NCBI GenBank assembly: GCA_021234155.1
Contig: JAJEKV010000580.1
Location: forward strand, 1 to 64,000
Origin: Isoetes taiwanensis
Taxonomy: Eukaryota; Streptophyta; Lycopodiopsida; Isoetales; Isoetaceae
Reading direction: 5' to 3'
DNA length: 64,000 bases
Positions within the stretch are counted from its first letter, which is position 1, and each line of letters begins with the position of its first letter. Below the pieces are notes generated by a model. That model was given only the letters and a program-made list of their open reading frames with translations, was not told where the DNA came from and did not search any database. The position numbers and the translations under genes were made by a program. Below, piece after piece: positions 60,200 through 64,000 of the stretch.

Positions 60200-62560
60200 C
60201 GTTTTGATATTGCTCGATCCATGCCCAAGTCCCTCGTCTTGGACTTGTCAATACTTGCGATATGCCACCTCATATAAGTGTTGTTGAATCATGGGCATGT
60301 TTGGTAAATGGCAGGGGTTCATATATCCTTGACGACAGGATGGAAATTGGATGTGTTGGGAGACACTATTTTCACGGTTAGGGTGGGAGCATCCATTTGG
60401 GCATAAGGTAACTTTGGTCGAATGTCCAATTCTTTGATTGGCTATTCCATGTATTTCTATCTTTGTCATCTATGGTAGCATCCTTGGCACCATAGATTTC
60501 TTAGTTGAGGGATGCTCGTTCGTTTATCCATTTCATATTGTTTTCTTTTTGGAATTTTTGATCTTGTTCTGCAGGTTATGGGGTTCCCCATCATCGGTAA
60601 TCTATTTTTGCGCTTACATGGTTTGTTGGTTTAGTTAGGAGTGGCTCGTTTCTCTCCATTCTCTCCTGCTTGTAGTTACATTTGGTACTCCCTATGCTTG
60701 CTCTATTTCTTTTACCTCATGACTTTCCCTCCTTCTTCCTTCCCTTTTGCATAAATGTCTCATTCCATTCAACCTTTGCTGCATCAGTGGTACCAATTGC
60801 TCTATTTATTCTTACTCCATGTATCTCATGATATCCCCTTCATTTGGTTTTTCATTCCTCGACATCTTCCGATTTGTTGTGCTCTGGTCTTCTTTTCTTA
60901 ATCCCATTTCTCCATTCATTTCATTTGCTTCGATTTCCTTTTTGCTCTAATATTCTTGAGCTTTGTTTCTAGGTGTATGTGGAGGTAGGTAAGTGCATGC
61001 TTCTTTCTCATATGTTCTCAGTTGTTCTCATGGATGCCATTATAAGGGCCCATACTCTTTATCTTATCATAGATTCTTAGTATCTCGTGAATGCCTTTGA
61101 GGGCTTTTTAGACATTTGCATTTGTGACCTTAGCTCCTTTGTCCCAATTTGCTCTATTCCTCTATTCCTGATCCCTTATTCCATTCATTTCATTATAATC
61201 TTCTATTCCTTTCCTTTTTTCATCTTGTATTTTCCCTTTCCTCTTTATTCGTTCAATTTATCCCTTGAAACATCTTTGCTTTTCTATTATCTTAACTCCC
61301 TTCTTTGTCTGCCTCTTGACTCATCGTAGTTCTTTTTCGCCCTGGTGGCGTCTAATCATCATGTCATTTTACTATGTTGACACAGTTGTTTCATCCACCT
61401 TGCTTAGCCTTTTTTATTCTTCTTGGTCTCAGTTGCTGGATTATCCTTGTCAACCAAATTTGCACTTTCCTCCATTCGGTCTGTTTTGCTCTATTCTCCT
61501 AGTGGTTCTCGTTTTCCCCAATCCTTTTGAGGTAGAGTCCTTTTTCTCTTACTCTGTGCATTCTTTCCCATCATGCTCCCACGAGTGACTTTATTTCTTT
61601 ACACAATTGGAAAAGAGTTTGTTTGGTGCTCATCTTGCATGATGTTCACACAACATTCCCCTTTTCAGCCTACATTTTGAATTTCCAAAAGTTAATGCAT
61701 CGTTTTGCATTTGTACATGTTGTAGTGGTTCCTGTTTTCAATTCTTGCGCTCTTATGTGGTTTTGTTCTTGTTTCAGGGTGCACTCCAATTTTTTCATGG
61801 ATTCCTCATCTTAGCATTGCCCCATCCTCGCTGACTCTGTTGCATAGTCTACCTGCTTTCTCAATTGCCTCCTTTCTGCCTTGCTTTTTTGGCCATCTTT
61901 CAGTTCCTCCCCACAAGTGCTACGTTGGAATCAATTTGGCTATCATTTTTCTGGCTCGACAATAGCCCCTGCCAACCCCTTTTTTTGCTAACAATCATTC
62001 GTCCCTATCGCCCACTTCATTTTCGCTCGTTCCGCCATCTCGGACCTCCGCCATTATAGGTACGCCTCCATTGTGCCCTCTCCCGTTCTTACGTTCCGGC
62101 TTTGGGGTGGTCAGAAAAGGTCATCAATTTGTTCGACAAGTTGCTCTCTTAACTTTCTGCTTCTTAGATGATATCATATAGTACGCTTTAAGTCCCTTGG
62201 ATTCTTTGTTCCAATCTCCATCTTACCGTAATGGGTTCTTCGGTCCAGTCCTCTAGATTGTTCTTGAGTCTCGAGGTCCCTATCATTTTGTTCTAAGTTA
62301 TGTTTTGTCTACGTTTGAAAGTTCGCTTGGATCGTTTTGCATGTGAGTATACATTCATGAATTTTAATCCTTGATATTTATTGTTGCTCTATTTGTTATT
62401 TTACCCCATATGCTCATATGTTCTCAGTGGTTCTCATGGATGCCCTTATGAGGACCTATACTCGCTCTTTGTCATAGATTCTTAGTGTCTCATTAGTGCC
62501 TTTGAGGGCCTTTGGCCATTTGCATTTTGTGACCTTGGACCCAAAAGATCATCAAGTTGT
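60200..62560. repeat. T-rich repeat, uninterrupted copy, with 1.4-kb-spaced direct repeats
   Basis: It contains the blocks that flank the LINE nest at 3.2-3.4 and 17.5-17.9 kb. Internally, tcatatgttctcagt(t)ggttctcatgga followed by catagattcttagt, gcctttgagggc and catttgcattt-gtgacctt occurs at about 61008-61140 and again at 62408-62540, an offset near 1400. Frames such as 61265-61588 are only low-complexity Ser/Phe/Leu-rich readings of this DNA. The class of element is unknown. Confidence 0.6.
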
Positions 62561-63390
62561 TCTCTTGAGCCTATTAGTCCCTTGGTGTCGTCTTCCAACT
62601 ATGTCATATGCTCCCCTTTCGGTTCCTTGGATTCGTTGTTCCAGGCTCCAGATTTCTGTCACCTTAAAATGATGATTTGCCTTCTACCAAAATCGTATAA
62701 AATGATGCCTTCCCAAAATATAGAGTATTTTGCCTTCTACCACGGGTGCATTTTTGTTTGTAGTGCACACTCAGCATTTTAGATAATGGGATAACCCCAA
62801 ACCCATGTTTATGAACATCTTTCTCAATCTACAAATTGTATCATATGCATAATGTCATTTTTTTGCCTTCGACCAAGCCTCCAGTTTGAATGGGCGATTT
62901 CCCTTGGTTCAAGTCCGAGATGTTTATATTTGAATGTTCGAAGTGCGTCATTGTGAAGCAAGAATTACAATTTGATAAATCTTCATAAGCGTATGCATAT
63001 CTAGCCATGTTATTGGCAGTCCATTTGTGATGCCATAACAAACCTATGTTCTAGCATTGCTAGGTGGCAATTGCTAAAGCTTATTATTTGCAAAGATGTC
63101 ACATTGTAGGTAAGAGTGATAATTTTGACTAGCCAACACTTATATGCATTATCTAAGTGCTATTATTATGGTTGTCATATTACATAACTTGGGCAAATGG
63201 ATTGTGTTTCGAAAAAATTTGGCTATTGTTTAAGAATAGGCTAACTATGGGAAACAAATTAATGTGGGATGAAGCCTGAAGGGCCAACCATTTGAGAAAA
63301 TTAAAGGTCGAGACCATATTATTTTATCAAAATTAAACGAATTGAATCGAATGAAGATCCCGTAATTTAAATATCTAGTTGTAAAGCAAT
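62561..63390. other. No gene seen
   Basis: AT-rich, with no motif or repeat that I can define. Confidence 0.4.
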
Positions 63391-63396
63391 GAATGG

Positions 63397-63441
63397 CCAA
63401 GATATCAATCTTGGTATGGACGGCCGAGATTTCAATCTCGG
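63397..63441. repeat. Two 18-bp palindromes in tandem
   Basis: CCAAGATATCAATCTTGG (63397-63414) and CCGAGATTTCAATCTCGG (63424-63441) are direct repeats at an offset of 27 bp. Each has a 7-bp stem and a 4-base loop. The one stem difference (A-T against G-C) is compensated on both sides. Confidence 0.7.
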
Positions 63442-64000
63442 TCTTATCCTCCTATTGGCCAAGGGCGTTTTGTGTTTCTTTTAACGGTTTCTATTTATTT
63501 CCCCGCCTTCTCGCCATCGACGCTTTGCCGCAATCTTCTCTGATTAGATCCACAAAATAATTCTCTGATTGCACACAGTTGGATCCACTGCTTGTCTAGG
63601 TCCTGTTTGTTCTTGAGGTCTTCATGAAAGTTAGCTCAAATCCATTATGCACGAATCATATAGGTTAGGTATTGTTTGTTCTTGCTTTCGTAGCATCTTG
63701 TCGTTAGGTATTCTCTGTAGTTTGTTGGTACGTTGATTCTACAGTTTTGATTTCTTTGCTTTATGCATTCCAGTTATCCCAGAGTCTGTTGGGCCCCTTC
63801 CGCCGCTACTTGCATTGCCATCCTACGTCGTCTCATGCTTGTTACTTTTTTCCTGGCATTGAGGTACGCTTGACAGTCTCTTGTGGCCTCGGTCTATGAT
63901 GGAGTTTGAGGTAGGTTCCTCTTTGTGTCGGATGATGACATTTGTGCATAAGGACCTTTTTCTAGAATGCTATGGTTCTCTTCTTATATAGAAGAGAACC
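63442..64000. other. No gene recognised; possible 5' end of a gene
   Basis: A CpG-containing stretch (cgccatcgacgctttgccgc) at about 63505-63530, followed by T-rich DNA with possible intron-like gtaggt motifs, could be a transcribed leader running off the right edge. This is speculative. Confidence 0.2.

Overview
This window looks like nuclear DNA of a land plant with a large, repeat-rich genome. The plant assignment rests on a plant-type subtilase with nine introns, a fragment of a PIN auxin-efflux carrier, an L1-type LINE with a plant DUF4283-like ORF1, and a PIF/Harbinger transposase. The old, deeply nested insertions and multi-intron subtilase make me lean towards a gymnosperm or fern over a compact angiosperm, but that is a weak inference. 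Only one substantially complete host gene is visible. Almost everything else is transposable elements, their relics and short tandem duplications.

Layout. 0-3.1 kb: two unrecognised Cys-rich genes, probably lineage-specific or transposon-derived, one on each strand. 3.2-17.9 kb: a nest of insertions. A T-rich repeat is split by a LINE (family A, about 5.6 kb). That LINE carries a 550-bp foldback element in ORF1 and a 7.9-kb CACTA-like element (3-bp target duplication ATG) in its endonuclease. The CACTA-like element in turn carries a PIN exon fragment, a 118-bp foldback and a tRNA-derived SINE. 18-29 kb: LINE tail fragments, tandem duplications and palindromic non-autonomous elements, with no confident gene. 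29.2-35.6 kb: a subtilase gene of ten exons, correct in every splice phase but with one single-base frameshift, preceded by a partial tandem duplicate of its own promoter and first exon. The duplicate provides empty sites for two small insertions. 36.7-36.9 kb: a terminal exon of an unrecognised gene.

37.8-43.6 kb: a nearly full-length L1-type LINE on the minus strand, bounded by a perfect 16-bp target-site duplication, with ORF1 and ORF2 overlapping as TAATG. 46.2-48.5 kb: a second family-A LINE, truncated. 48.5-50.5 kb: T/G-rich duplications and a LINE ORF1 remnant. 51-54.8 kb: Myb/SANT-like and DDE transposase remnants of PIF/Harbinger type. 55.0-59.6 kb: a third family-A LINE inserted into a related LINE (family B) that ends in a long (CT)n tract. 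60-62.6 kb: a T-rich repeat matching the one split at 3.4/17.5 kb. 63.4 kb: two palindromes with a compensatory base change.

The most interesting thread is a shared 3' end. At least eight separate places carry the same family-A LINE 3' signature (GGTCCCATAGGC...TTGGTC...GTGGACGATAAAA), each followed by a different short microsatellite. The tRNA-derived SINE at 12 kb ends in a recognisably similar sequence plus (TATC)n. This suggests a plant LINE/SINE pair in which the LINE enzyme recognises a common 3' end and seeds microsatellites on insertion.
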